NCBI RefSeq assembly: GCF_003097135.1
Contig: NZ_QEQL01000008.1
Span: 124,001-188,000, forward strand
Origin: Pseudomonas sp. URIL14HWK12:I12
GTDB taxonomy: Bacteria > Pseudomonadota > Gammaproteobacteria > Pseudomonadales > Pseudomonadaceae
Reading direction: 5' to 3'
Length of the DNA: 64,000 nucleotides
Below the pieces are notes generated by a model that saw nothing but the letters and a program-made list of their open reading frames with translations, made no database searches and was not told where the DNA came from. The translations under genes were made by a program, and so were the position numbers. Each line of letters starts with the position of its first letter. The first letter of the stretch is position 1. Shown piece by piece: positions 37,401-45,762 of this stretch.

Positions 37401-39427
37401 ATGGCCAAGGCGAGGTGAGTGTCGACATCCCCGACTTCAACGGCGAACTGCGGCTGATGGCCCAGGCCTGGAGTGGCGATCACTTCGGTGTCGCCCAGGC
37501 CAAGACGGTGGTGGCAGCGCCCTTGGTGACCGAGCTCTCGGCACCGCGCTTTCTTGCAGGCGGCGACCGTGCACAGGTGGCGTTGGACCTGACCAACCTC
37601 TCCGGCAGAGCGCAAACCCTCACCCTCAACCTGACGGCCAGCGGCTTGCTGTCGCTGCCTGACGCAGCGCCGCGCAGCATCAAACTGGCCCAGGGCCAGC
37701 GCACTACGCTGCGATTCCCGGTGCTGGCGGCTGGCGGTTTTGGCGAAGGCCAGCTGCAGGTGGCGGTGAACGGCCTCGACCTGCCAGGTGAGCCGGCCCA
37801 GGTGTTCAGCCGCGAATGGAAGATTGGCGTACGCCCAGCTTACCCTGCCGTGCAACGCCACTACCGCGCGGTGCTCAAGGACGGCGAATGGCGCCTGCCC
37901 GAGGGCGAGCTCGAGGCCTTCGAGCCGGCCGGCCGCCAGGCCTTGCTGAGCCTCTCCAGCCGACCGCCGCTGAACCTCGGTGAACAGATCAGCGAGCTCA
38001 AGGCCTACCCCTATGGCTGCCTTGAGCAAACCACCAGTGGCCTGTACCCCTCGCTGTACGCCGATGCCGCAACCCTCAAACGGCTAGGCCTGAAAGGCGA
38101 CTCGCAGGCCGACCGTGAACGCAAGGTGGAGCTGGGCATCGAGCGCCTGCTTGGCATGCAGCGTTACAACGGCAGCTTTGGCCTGTGGACCTCCGACAGC
38201 CCCGAGGAGTATTGGCTGACGGCGTACGTCACTGACTTTCTGCTGCGCGCCCGCGACCAGGGCTTTGCGGTACCGGCCGATGCGCTGAAGAAAGCCAGCG
38301 AGCGGCTGCTGCGCTACGTGCAGGAGCCGAACCTGATCGAGATCGACTACAGCGACGACACCGAGGCCACTCGCTTTGCCGTGCAGGCCTACGCCGGGCT
38401 GGTGCTTGCGCGCAGCCAACAGGCGCCGCTCGGGGCGCTGCGGGCGGTGTTCGAGCGCCGTGACCAGGCCCGCTCGGGCCTGCCGCTGGTGCAACTGGCC
38501 ATCGCGCTCCAGAAGATGGGCGACCAGCCGCGTTCGCAACAGGCGTTGCAGGCAGGCCTGGCGGTATCGCGCAAACCCAACGCATGGCTGCACGACTACG
38601 GCTCGCCGTTGCGCGACCAGGCCTTGATCCTTTCGCTGCTTCAGGAAAACAACCTTGCAAATGGCCAGGTCGACGAGCGCCTGTTCGCACTGGCGGACCA
38701 GGTGGCGGCCAATCGCTGGCTGTCGACTCAGGAGCGCAACTCGCTGTTCCTGGCCGGGCGCGAGTTGCTGAACAAGGACGAAAAACCGTGGAAGGGTGAG
38801 CTGGACGTGGCTGGGCAGGTTCAAGCTGTTTCCAACAGCCAGCCCGGCATCCGCTTGGAAGGCACAGGGCTCGCATCACCATTGGCACTGCGCAACACCG
38901 GCAGCGAAACCCTCTACCAGCAACTCACGATCTCCGGCTACCCCGTGCAGGCGCCGACGCCAGTGTCGAACAACCTGTCGATCAGCCGTGATTACCTGAG
39001 CCTCAATGGCCGGCCGCTGAACCTGGCGCAGGTCAAGAGCGGCGACCTGGTGCTGGTGCATCTGGCAGTGAAAGCCACCCAACGTGTGCCGGACGCACTG
39101 GTGGTCGACCTGCTGCCGGCGGGCCTTGAAATCGAGAACCAGAACCTGGCCCAGAGTGCCGCCAGCCTCGACAACGCCAGCAGCAACGTGAAGGAATGGC
39201 GCGATGCGATGCAGAATGCCGACATTCGCCACCAGGAGGCCCGCGATGATCGCTTCATCGCAGCGCTGAACCTGGACGGCTATGGCACGACCCATCTGCT
39301 GTACCTGGCCCGGGCCGTCACGCCTGGCACCTACCGCGTGCCGCCGCCGCAAGTGGAGTCGATGTACCGGCCCAATCTGCAGGGCACCGGTGCGGTGCCG
39401 GGCGACCTGACCGTGCGCGGCAACTGA
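34469..39427 (+). CDS. Bacterial alpha-2-macroglobulin lipoprotein (YfhM-like)
   Basis: This 1652-residue envelope protein is a protease trap. It starts with a lipoprotein signal (MFNKGLLLVCALALLSAC) with the lipid cysteine at about residue 18, then MG1/MG2-type beta domains. The reactive thioester motif CLEQ is at C1184 in YPYGCLEQTTSGL, with a surrounding alpha/alpha toroid (RYNGSFGLWTSDSPEEYWLTAYVTDFLLRA). The length matches E. coli YfhM (1653). In many proteobacteria it is beside pbpC, and is proposed to protect cells whose wall is breached. Here pbpC lies 426 bases downstream, with a small antisense gene between. Confidence 0.93.
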   Translation: MFNKGLLLVCALALLSACDSSSSGKPPAKAQTPVAAQAQVPEGKPAAAPADTAALAKRYANRDLAVSDVSEVQLDGASALSVTFSVPLDPKADYASHLHLVDTVSGKVDGAWELSDNLMEAHLRHLEPKRKLVLTVDAGLRAVNGKALPSEYSARLETRDLQATVGFASRGSLLPTRLAEGLPVIALNVDRVDVDFFRIKPEQVPAFLARWGRGSALEYYESKDLLGMAELVYTGRFDLNPARNTRENLMLPLSGVKPLQETGLYLAVMHAAGTYNYSQPATLFSLSDIGLSAHRYQKRLDVFTQALEGGKALGGVEVELLDAEGHSLALGKTDSDGHAQLPLGPKADVLLARQDGQTSLLRLNSAALDLAEFDIAGPAAHPLQFFVFGPRDLYRPGETVLINGLLRDSDGKPTKAQPITVEVRKPDDQVSRKFVWEAGDNGLFQYALPLAGEAPTGRWQLLFDLGDGRPQVYEFQVEDFLPERMALELKGSDTPIAPADTAQIMVEGRYLYGAPASGNRLSGQIYVRPLREAVPALPGYEFGSITEEQLKQDLELEESALGDDGTAQIDIESQWAEAQSPLQIIVQASLQEAGGRPITRTFKQPVWPAERLPGIRPLFSASGSDEYSEEDDTDAMPHIDGDGPAEFEILVADPEGHKLAAKGVKVRLIRERRDYYWNYSDSDGWSYNYNAKYLNLSEDRYDIAKDGTVKVNFPVEWGPYRVEVEDPETGMVSSLRFWAGYAWQDNTDGGAVRPDQVKLALDKPAYADGETATVTVTPPAAGKGYLMVESAEGPLWWQEIDVPAEGKAYSVKIDPKWQRHDLYLSALVVRPGERKANVTPKRAVGLLHLPLDRNARKLAVNLDAPSTMRPKQPLKVKVAVKNADGSPAKQAYVLVSAVDVGILNITNFATPDPFTGMYGRKAYGADQLDVYGQLIEGGGRVASLAFGGDAGMAKGGKRPDTSVTIVAQQAVPVQLDANGQGEVSVDIPDFNGELRLMAQAWSGDHFGVAQAKTVVAAPLVTELSAPRFLAGGDRAQVALDLTNLSGRAQTLTLNLTASGLLSLPDAAPRSIKLAQGQRTTLRFPVLAAGGFGEGQLQVAVNGLDLPGEPAQVFSREWKIGVRPAYPAVQRHYRAVLKDGEWRLPEGELEAFEPAGRQALLSLSSRPPLNLGEQISELKAYPYGCLEQTTSGLYPSLYADAATLKRLGLKGDSQADRERKVELGIERLLGMQRYNGSFGLWTSDSPEEYWLTAYVTDFLLRARDQGFAVPADALKKASERLLRYVQEPNLIEIDYSDDTEATRFAVQAYAGLVLARSQQAPLGALRAVFERRDQARSGLPLVQLAIALQKMGDQPRSQQALQAGLAVSRKPNAWLHDYGSPLRDQALILSLLQENNLANGQVDERLFALADQVAANRWLSTQERNSLFLAGRELLNKDEKPWKGELDVAGQVQAVSNSQPGIRLEGTGLASPLALRNTGSETLYQQLTISGYPVQAPTPVSNNLSISRDYLSLNGRPLNLAQVKSGDLVLVHLAVKATQRVPDALVVDLLPAGLEIENQNLAQSAASLDNASSNVKEWRDAMQNADIRHQEARDDRFIAALNLDGYGTTHLLYLARAVTPGTYRVPPPQVESMYRPNLQGTGAVPGDLTVRGN

Positions 39428-39436
39428 GGGGGCGTT

Positions 39437-39463
39437 CCCGCCGCAGGCCAGGCTTGCGGCGGG
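39437..39463. terminator. Stem-loop after the alpha-2-macroglobulin gene
   Basis: CCCGCCGCA (39437-39445) pairs with TGCGGCGGG (39455-39463). It has no T-run on either strand. It lies between the convergent ends of the macroglobulin gene and the small membrane gene and could stabilise or end both transcripts. Confidence 0.45.
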
Positions 39464-39467
39464 GCGC

Positions 39468-39761
39468 CTAGTGAATGATCCAGCTCAGCAACCAAAGCCC
39501 CAGCAAGGCCCAGATGATGCCCAGCACGATGGAGGCGCGCATGAACGCGCGGACCGCCGCGTACAGCATGCACAGGCCCACTATCAGTGCCAGGATGCTG
39601 ATGAGCGAGGTGTCCATGCCCAAGGTACGGGCCAGACCTTCGACAAAGTTGCCGCCGGCGTTGGCCAGGCCGCTGAACACCCAGCTCAGGGCGTCGACGA
39701 TCCCGCGGATGATCGCGCCCAGGGCCTGGCCAAGCCATTCGAAAAAGCCTTCTACATGCAT
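39468..39761 (-). CDS. Small membrane protein of unknown function
   Basis: This is a 97-residue protein with an amphipathic glycine-rich first half (FFEWLGQALGAIIRGIVDALSWVFSGLANAGGNFVEGLARTLG) and two membrane segments near the C-terminus (ISILALIVGLCMLYAAVRAF and SIVLGIIWALLGLWLLSWII). It is antisense to its neighbours, sitting between the alpha-2-macroglobulin and pbpC genes. I do not recognise the family. The position suggests an envelope role, but that is inference. The translation ends in IIH just before TAG. Confidence 0.7.
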   Translation of the reverse strand: MHVEGFFEWLGQALGAIIRGIVDALSWVFSGLANAGGNFVEGLARTLGMDTSLISILALIVGLCMLYAAVRAFMRASIVLGIIWALLGLWLLSWIIH

Positions 39762-39853
39762 GTTGTCATCCTGATCGAACCTCCGGCACCTGCGCCGGAG
39801 TTGCTCCTTTGGCCGCAGCGGCCATGGGCGAGTTCCCCAGTGGCGGTGGCGCC

Positions 39854-42172
39854 ATGAAATGGCTGCGCCGGTTCGCCGTTGGCGCGGCGGCGTTGCTTGC
39901 GGCGTTATGGCTGGCTGATCGGATCTGGCCGCTGCCTTTGCCGGGCGATGACATGGCGCGCGTGGTGCTGGCCGAGGACGGCACGCCTTTGTGGCGTTTC
40001 GCTGACAGCGAAGGGGTATGGCGCTACCCGGTGACGGTTGAACAGGTGTCGCCGCTTTACCTGGATGCGCTGCTCACCTACGAGGACCGCTGGTTCTACG
40101 AGCACCCCGGGGTCAACCCGCTGGCGTTGGGCCGAGCGCTCTGGCAGAACCTTACCGGCGGGCACATCGTCTCCGGCGGCAGCACCTTGTCGATGCAGGT
40201 AGCGCGCCTGCTCGACCCTCACTCTCGTACCTTTGCCGGCAAGCTGCGACAGCTGTGGCGCACTGCACAACTGGAGTGGCACCTGTCCAAGCGCGAGATC
40301 CTCGCCCTGTATCTGAACCGCGCACCGTTTGGTGGCACGCTGCAAGGCGTGGCCGCCGCCAGCTGGGCGTACCTGGGCAAGCCGCCGAGCCAGCTGACCC
40401 CGGCCGAGGCGGCCATGCTTGCGGTGTTGCCTCAAGCGCCCAGCCGGTTGCGCCCCGACCGGCACCCCGAGCGCGCACAACAGGCGCGTGACAAGGTATT
40501 GCTGCGGCTGCAGGCTTTTGGCGTATGGTCGCCCAAGGTGGTCGCCGATACCTTGCAGGAGCCTGTTTGGTTGGCACCGCGCCAGGAACCGGCGCTGGCG
40601 CCCTTGCTCGCCAGGCGGCTGAACGTACCGGGCAGCCCGGAGCTGATCCGCACCACCCTCGATGCACCGCTGCAGCGCCGCCTGGAAGACCTGCTGCTGG
40701 GCTGGCGAGCGCGCCTCCCCTCACGCACCTCGGCCGCCGTGCTGGTGGTGGAAGCGCAGACCATGGCCGTGCGAGCCTACGTAGGCTCGGTAGACCTCAA
40801 AGACGCCAAGCGTTTTGGCCATGTCGACATGGTGCAAGCCACCCGTTCCCCAGGCTCGACGCTCAAACCCTTTCTCTACGGCATGGCCATCGATGCTGGG
40901 CTGATTCACTCTGAATCCTTGCTCCAGGACGTGCCGCGCCGCTACGGCGACTACCGCCCCGGCAACTTCGATTCAGGTTTCAGCGGCCCGGTGGCGGCCA
41001 GCTCCGCACTTTCGCTGTCACTGAACTTGCCCGCTGTGCAACTGCTGGAGGCGTTGGGGCCCAAGCGCTTCGACGGCCAACTGCGCAATGGCGGCCTGCA
41101 GTTGAGCCTACCCCAGGGCGCCCAGCCAAACCTGGCGTTGATTCTCGGTGGGGCCGGCACCCACCTCGACGATCTGGTAGGCGCCTACAGCGCGTTCGCC
41201 CGGGGCGGGCGCGCGGCGAACCTGCGTTTCCAGCCCCAGGACCTGCTGCGCGAGCGGCCCATGATGTCGCCCGGCGCGGCGTGGATCGTGCGGCGTATTC
41301 TCAGCGGCCACGCCCGGCCCGACCTGGACCCCACCGCCGCCCTGGCGCAACGCCAGACGCTGGCTTGGAAAACCGGGACCAGCTACGGTTTTCGGGATGC
41401 GTGGGCCATTGGGGTAGGGCCGCGCTTTCTGGTCGGGGTGTGGATAGGCCGGCCGGATGGTACGCCAGTGCCGGGCCAGTTCGGTTTGGCCTCGGCGGCG
41501 CCGTTGCTGCTGCAAGTGCATGACCTGCTCAGCAACCGCGATGCCCAGCGCGGCATCAACCCGCCTGCCGACCCTATCCCTCCCGGCGTTGGAGTGGCGG
41601 CGATCTGCTGGCCGTTGGGCCAGCCTCTGCCCCGGCAAGACCCTAACTGCCGGCGGCAGCGCTTCGCCTGGACCCTGGAGGGCACCACCCCACCCACGTT
41701 GCTTGCGGCAGACCAGCCCGCCGGCACCGGCCTTATGGAAAAGGTGTTCGTCAATGCCCAGGGGCTGCGCGTGGCCGCCAGTTGCCCGGGCGCGCAGCCG
41801 CGAGACATCGCCCTGTGGCCGGCGCCCCTGGAGCCCTGGCTACCCACCGCCGAGCGCCGCGCCGCGCGTATGCCAGCCGCCTCGGCCGACTGCCCACCCA
41901 GAAACCCTGGGCCATTGCCAGGGCTGTCGATCGTCGGCGTGCGCAACGGTGACTACCTGCGCCGCCCGGCCAGCAGCGCTGGGCCACTGCGCCTGGCGTT
42001 ATCGGTGATCGGGGGGGCGGGGCACCGCTGGTGGTTCGTCGATGGAGCGCCTTGGGTGGACGGCGACAGCGACCGGCCGGTGACCCTGAGCCTTGAAAAA
42101 ACCGGCCGCGTCGAAGTCAGCGTGCTGGACGAAGCAGGCCAAACCGCCCGTGTAGCGTTTGAAGTGCTCTAG
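39854..42172 (+). CDS. pbpC: Penicillin-binding protein 1C (bifunctional glycosyltransferase/transpeptidase-like)
   Basis: This 772-residue inner-membrane protein has an N-terminal anchor (RRFAVGAAALLAALWLADRIW) and a GT51 glycosyltransferase domain (YEDRWFYEHPGVNPLALGRAL, GGSTLSMQVARLL, EILALYLNRAPFGG). The transpeptidase domain has S335 in STLK, SLSLN and WKTGTSYG, and a C-terminal BiPBP domain follows (PGLSIVGVRNGDYLRRP). PbpC is thought to act in wall repair and is linked to alpha-2-macroglobulin. The ATG at 39854 is the natural start; an upstream frame from 39809 adds 15 residues. Its end overlaps the opposite-strand peptidase gene by four bases. Confidence 0.94.
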   Translation: MKWLRRFAVGAAALLAALWLADRIWPLPLPGDDMARVVLAEDGTPLWRFADSEGVWRYPVTVEQVSPLYLDALLTYEDRWFYEHPGVNPLALGRALWQNLTGGHIVSGGSTLSMQVARLLDPHSRTFAGKLRQLWRTAQLEWHLSKREILALYLNRAPFGGTLQGVAAASWAYLGKPPSQLTPAEAAMLAVLPQAPSRLRPDRHPERAQQARDKVLLRLQAFGVWSPKVVADTLQEPVWLAPRQEPALAPLLARRLNVPGSPELIRTTLDAPLQRRLEDLLLGWRARLPSRTSAAVLVVEAQTMAVRAYVGSVDLKDAKRFGHVDMVQATRSPGSTLKPFLYGMAIDAGLIHSESLLQDVPRRYGDYRPGNFDSGFSGPVAASSALSLSLNLPAVQLLEALGPKRFDGQLRNGGLQLSLPQGAQPNLALILGGAGTHLDDLVGAYSAFARGGRAANLRFQPQDLLRERPMMSPGAAWIVRRILSGHARPDLDPTAALAQRQTLAWKTGTSYGFRDAWAIGVGPRFLVGVWIGRPDGTPVPGQFGLASAAPLLLQVHDLLSNRDAQRGINPPADPIPPGVGVAAICWPLGQPLPRQDPNCRRQRFAWTLEGTTPPTLLAADQPAGTGLMEKVFVNAQGLRVAASCPGAQPRDIALWPAPLEPWLPTAERRAARMPAASADCPPRNPGPLPGLSIVGVRNGDYLRRPASSAGPLRLALSVIGGAGHRWWFVDGAPWVDGDSDRPVTLSLEKTGRVEVSVLDEAGQTARVAFEVL

Positions 42173-42636
42173 ACCCAGATCAAGGCCCCGACGAAACCCG
42201 CGAGCATGAAGGGGCTGAGCGGTGGGGCATCGCCAGGGTTAGGTGCCAGCGCAGCCAGGCGTTGTTTGACCTTGCGGCTCAGTGGCTTCCACAGCCGCTC
42301 CCCGAGCATCAGCCACGCAAGCACCAGCAGGAGGGCCCCGCAGACGGTGGCCAGCAGGTGCATGCGGTCGGTGGCCAGGGCCAGCGTGCCCAGCAATTTC
42401 ACGTCAGCGCCGGCCAGCCGACCTGCGTGATACAGCGGCAGGGTCAGCAGCATGCTCAAGGCCAAGGCCCAGGCGCCTTCGGCGGCAGGGGCGCCAAGCC
42501 AGGTATGGCCGGTGCAGAACAGGTAAAGCAATGCACAGACCCCGCCCCCCAGCGTGAGGTTGTCGGCGACGCGCCGCAAGCGGACATCCTGCTCGGCACA
42601 CAGGGCAAACCAGATCAGCAATACGAGGCTTTGCAT
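42169..42636 (-). CDS. Prepilin peptidase (A24 family, short CpaA-like)
   Basis: This 155-residue, multi-pass membrane protein has the two catalytic aspartates of A24 aspartic peptidases, in EQDVRLRRVADNL (about 16) and LAGADVKLLG (about 75; GxD-x-K in place of GxGDxK). It lacks the N-terminal methyltransferase domain of PilD, as in the CpaA peptidases that process Flp/Tad prepilins. No pilus genes lie in the window, so its substrate is unknown. The C-terminus (LSPFMLAGFVGALIWV) ends four bases inside pbpC. Confidence 0.82.
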   Translation of the reverse strand: MQSLVLLIWFALCAEQDVRLRRVADNLTLGGGVCALLYLFCTGHTWLGAPAAEGAWALALSMLLTLPLYHAGRLAGADVKLLGTLALATDRMHLLATVCGALLLVLAWLMLGERLWKPLSRKVKQRLAALAPNPGDAPPLSPFMLAGFVGALIWV

Positions 42637-42788
42637 GGCGCGCGCTATCCCTTACAAACCGTTACTACGCCCGCAGCAGGCGCCGCGGGCATCCTTGGCA
42701 GAGGCTCTTACCCCAAGCTCAGTACCGAATTGCATGGCCGTCAAGGGCGATGGTTTGCTTCTGGCGCGCCATCGCCCGGGCTTCAACG

Positions 42789-43343
42789 TCAGCGAGGCGG
42801 GTAATTGGCCAGGATGCGGTCAATGCCCCGACGAATGGTTTCGTTGCGTTGCGCCGGCGTGGCATTGGGGTTGAGCATTTGCTCGGTGCTGCCGCGCCAC
42901 ACCAGCTTGCCGTCCCGGCCATCGAGCAGGTCGACCTGCAGGGTGGTGACCTGGTAATCCAGGGTTCGAGTTTCCGCCCAGCCCGGTGCGCCCCACGGCC
43001 CACCCCAGTAGCCCCAGGGCCCGACAGGCTGGGTGGTGATCTGCTGCTGGCGATTGTCCACGATCAGGTAGGCCTGCACTTTCAGATCGCCCACGGCATT
43101 GGCGGCAGCGGGGCGCAGGCCACGTTGGTCGAGGCCGCTAGCCACGGCGTCGCGCACACGTTGCTCGGTCAGGTCGCTGCGCAAGCGAGGGTCGTCGGGG
43201 CGGTATTGCAGCGCTGGGGTTTGCCAGCTCCAGCTGCGATAAGCGGCAAAGTCACGGCTGGGGTCGTAATCCTTGGTGGCCATCGGTGCCTGGCATCCAG
43301 CCAGCACCGTGGTGAAGAACAGGGCAGTCAACAAACGGCGCAT
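42789..43343 (-). CDS. DUF4136 lipoprotein 1
   Basis: This 184-residue lipoprotein has signal MRRLLTALFFTTVLAGC (LAGC lipobox) and a DUF4136 domain: [33 protein letters not shown] and DLKVQAYLIVDNRQQQ, ending QRNETIRRGIDRILANYPPR. A glycine/tryptophan-rich insert (GPWGYWGGPWGAPGW) lies at about 108-122. The function is unknown. It is the downstream member of two adjacent DUF4136 genes, 19 bases after the other, which it resembles in layout. Confidence 0.85.
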   Translation of the reverse strand: MRRLLTALFFTTVLAGCQAPMATKDYDPSRDFAAYRSWSWQTPALQYRPDDPRLRSDLTEQRVRDAVASGLDQRGLRPAAANAVGDLKVQAYLIVDNRQQQITTQPVGPWGYWGGPWGAPGWAETRTLDYQVTTLQVDLLDGRDGKLVWRGSTEQMLNPNATPAQRNETIRRGIDRILANYPPR

Positions 43344-43362
43344 GATGGGTTCTCCGAAAGGC

Positions 43363-43959
43363 TCAACGCGGTGGATAGGCGCTCAGGGCTTTTCCTACGG
43401 CTGCGCGCAGAGCATCGGCGCGCTGGGATTGGCTGCCTTGGTTGGCAGTCTCGGCTTGGGTGTTCCAGACCTCTTGCAGGCTGCTGCCATCGAACAGGCG
43501 CAGACGAACCACCATTACCTGGTATTCGTAGGTGCGCACCACCGGTGGCGCATAATAGCCGCCCCCGTAGGGGCCGCCGTAATAAGGCCCACCGCCGTAG
43601 TAGCTGTCTTGCACCTGCCGCAGGCGGCGTTCGGTGACCACCTCGGCACTGACCCGCAGGCCCGGCATCGTTCCGATGCGAGCCGGGCGCAGGCCGCGCT
43701 GGTCGAGACCTTCGCTTACCGCTTCGGCGATTTCTTCAGGCGAGGCCAGGGCATTGCCGGCGGGCAGGTGGTCGTTGAGCCAGGCCCAGCTCTGGTAGCG
43801 GGAGTAGTCGCGGGGCGTGGCCGGGTAGGCGCTGGCGTCGAAGGTGCTGGCGGCCTGAGGCGGTGCTGGCGGCAGCGGCAATGAGCTGGCCACGTAGGGG
43901 TTTGGGCTCGAGCAGGCGGCGAGTGCCAGGCAGGCAAAAGCGAGCGGAAGGCGGTGCAT
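43363..43959 (-). CDS. DUF4136 lipoprotein 2
   Basis: This 198-residue lipoprotein has signal [16 protein letters not shown] (LAAC lipobox), a proline/alanine linker and a DUF4136 domain ([42 protein letters not shown]), ending in ALSAYPPR. It carries a tyrosine/glycine-rich loop ([21 protein letters not shown], about 121-141). It shares the DQRGLRP motif with its neighbour, so the pair is a tandem duplication. It begins three bases after the cmoM stop, and co-transcription is likely. Confidence 0.85.
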   Translation of the reverse strand: MHRLPLAFACLALAACSSPNPYVASSLPLPPAPPQAASTFDASAYPATPRDYSRYQSWAWLNDHLPAGNALASPEEIAEAVSEGLDQRGLRPARIGTMPGLRVSAEVVTERRLRQVQDSYYGGGPYYGGPYGGGYYAPPVVRTYEYQVMVVRLRLFDGSSLQEVWNTQAETANQGSQSQRADALRAAVGKALSAYPPR

Positions 43960-43962
43960 GGG

Positions 43963-44727
43963 TTACTCCAGGCCGGCACTGCGCGGCCGGCAGATCCAGT
44001 GCAGATAGCGCCCAAGGCCTGCGAAGGCCGGGTGACGGCGGTGGGCCAACTCCATTTCCACCAGTTCGCCCAGCGGCGCCCTGGTTTGAAATTCATTGGG
44101 CATGTAGTCGTGGAACACCCTTACACCGCTACGGTGTTCGACCTGCCAGGCCTGCGCGAGTTGCGCTTCGAGCGCCCGTGGATCGACTGGCATCTGAGGG
44201 GTAAGGCTCTGCTTTTCCCCCGCCATGTTGTCGCTGCGCAACTTGCGAAAGTGCCCCTTGAGCAGGTTGCGGTACACCAGTGCGTCACGGTTGTAGAACG
44301 CCAGCGACAGCCACCCTTGCGGGTCGGTGAGCCGGTGCAGTGCAGGCAGGATTGCGAACGGGTCGCCCAACCATTCCAGCACGGCGTGGCACAGCACCAG
44401 GTCGAATGCCGGCAGCTCGGCCTCGGCCAGGCCTTGCCAGGGGGTGTGGATGAATTGCGCCTGGGCGCCGGCTTCGGCAAAGCGCTCGCGTGCGCCGTCG
44501 AGCATCGGCAGGGCCGGCTCGGCGAGGGTGACCTCATGCCCTTGTTGCGCCAGCCACAGGCTCATGTGGCCCAGCCCCGCGCCGATGTCGAGCACACGCA
44601 GCGGCCGCGATGGCAGCGCCTCGGCGAGGTCTGCCTGCAACACCGCTAGGCGGATCGCGCCCTTGGCACCGCCGTAGATCTTTTCGGCGAAGCGGGTGGC
44701 CAGTGCGTCGAAATGGCGGTCGCTCAT
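43963..44727 (-). CDS. cmoM: tRNA 5-carboxymethoxyuridine methyltransferase
   Basis: This 254-residue class I SAM methyltransferase converts cmo5U to its methyl ester at the tRNA wobble position. It has the SAM motif VLDIGAGLGHMSLWLAQQGHEVTLAEP, LVLCHAVLEWLGDP, LSLAFYNRDALVYRNLLKGHF, and the C-terminal GVRVFHDYMP and LGRYLHWI, which line up with E. coli CmoM (SmtA). It overlaps the upstream MazG-like gene by four bases. Confidence 0.9.
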   Translation of the reverse strand: MSDRHFDALATRFAEKIYGGAKGAIRLAVLQADLAEALPSRPLRVLDIGAGLGHMSLWLAQQGHEVTLAEPALPMLDGARERFAEAGAQAQFIHTPWQGLAEAELPAFDLVLCHAVLEWLGDPFAILPALHRLTDPQGWLSLAFYNRDALVYRNLLKGHFRKLRSDNMAGEKQSLTPQMPVDPRALEAQLAQAWQVEHRSGVRVFHDYMPNEFQTRAPLGELVEMELAHRRHPAFAGLGRYLHWICRPRSAGLE

Positions 44728-45029
44728 CGGGCAAAGCGCCGTTCGCTGTCGGCCAGCTTGGCGCTGACCACTGTGTTCATGTCCAGCCCCAGTTCACTGC
44801 ACAGCAGCAGCAGGTACAGCACCACGTCGCCGATCTCCTGGCCGGCATGGGCCAGTTGCTCAGGGGGGAGGCTGCGTGACTCGCTTTCGCTGAGCCACTG
44901 GAAGATTTCCACCAGCTCGGCCATCTCCACGCTGGCCGCCATGGCCAGGTTCTTGGGGCTGTGAAAGCGTTTCCAGTCGTTGGTATCGCGGATGCGGTGC
45001 AGGCGTTCGGTCAGGGCTTGAAGGTTCAT
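44724..45029 (-). CDS. MazG-like nucleotide pyrophosphohydrolase
   Basis: This ~101-residue MazG/NTP-PPase-like protein has the metal-binding pattern EMAELVEIFQW followed by EIGDVVLYLLLL. It should hydrolyse a (modified) nucleoside triphosphate to the monophosphate, perhaps cleaning the nucleotide pool. ATG at 45029 was chosen; a GTG one codon before is possible. It overlaps cmoM and so shares its transcript. Confidence 0.87.
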   Translation of the reverse strand: MNLQALTERLHRIRDTNDWKRFHSPKNLAMAASVEMAELVEIFQWLSESESRSLPPEQLAHAGQEIGDVVLYLLLLCSELGLDMNTVVSAKLADSERRFAR

Positions 45030-45101
45030 CACATAGTCAATGGCAGGTGCGCCGCCGGCCGCGGCGCGATGGCCATAGCTTCCTCTGCCCAGGTGCCCGA
45101 A

Positions 45102-45689
45102 TCAAGCGCGCAGCAACGCGCCCCAGGATGAAAGAAACAGCATGATCGCCAGGCTCCGATACATCCAGCGCAGGGCGCGCTCCGAGCGCAGCCAGCGCGC
45201 TGAGCCTGCGCCGAGCAGTGCCCAGCAGGCCATGCACGGCAGTGCGATCAGGAAGAACAGCAGCGAGAGGTGCAATACCTTGTGCGTGGGGTCGCTGCTG
45301 CCGGCCGTGAACACCCCGACGGTCGCCACGGCCATTACCCAGGTTTTGGGGTTGACCCACTGCAACGCGGCAGCGCCCCATAGCCCCAGGCGGCGCACAC
45401 CGGTGCCGGTGTCGATCACGCCAGGCGCGTTGAACAGGCCCCAGGCCAGCCAGGTGAGCCAGGCCAAGCCCAGTACGGTCATCCCCAGTTGCACCCCGGG
45501 CAGGCGCAGCAGCGTCTGGCCCAGGCTGGTCCCCACCAGGCACACGACCAACGCCGCCCCGGCACAGGCGCCGAACACTGGCGCGACACTGGCGCGCAGG
45601 CCGAAGCGTGCACTGGTGCTGAGCACCAGCAAGTTGGTCGGGCCGGGGGTGATGGACGACACAAAGGCGAACAGCATGAAAGCGAGCAT
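45102..45689 (-). CDS. LysE/RhtB family exporter
   Basis: This 195-residue, six-segment membrane protein of the LysE family exports amino acids or related compounds. The N-terminal SITPGPTNLLVLSTSARFG and ALQWVNPKTWVMAVATVG segments are characteristic. The substrate is unknown. An AraC regulator lies 73 bases upstream on the same strand and may control it. The start MLAFMLFAFVSS lacks a second convincing ATG. Confidence 0.9.
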   Translation of the reverse strand: MLAFMLFAFVSSITPGPTNLLVLSTSARFGLRASVAPVFGACAGAALVVCLVGTSLGQTLLRLPGVQLGMTVLGLAWLTWLAWGLFNAPGVIDTGTGVRRLGLWGAAALQWVNPKTWVMAVATVGVFTAGSSDPTHKVLHLSLLFFLIALPCMACWALLGAGSARWLRSERALRWMYRSLAIMLFLSSWGALLRA

Positions 45690-45762
45690 CGGCAGGCTCC
45701 GGTAAGGGCAGAGTGCTCAGGCTAAAGGCGGCGATGGCGTGGCGTCTGGAAGGTTTGGGCAG

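Noticed and set aside
35810-38029. 739-codon minus-strand open frame over the alpha-2-macroglobulin gene
   Set aside because: Antisense shadow of a well-supported macroglobulin with signal peptide and CLEQ thioester.
43501-43620. Repetitive Gly/Tyr codons in the DUF4136 lipoprotein as a possible microsatellite
   Set aside because: The run encodes a coherent in-frame [15 protein letters not shown] loop with varied codons, so it is a protein feature and not a DNA repeat.
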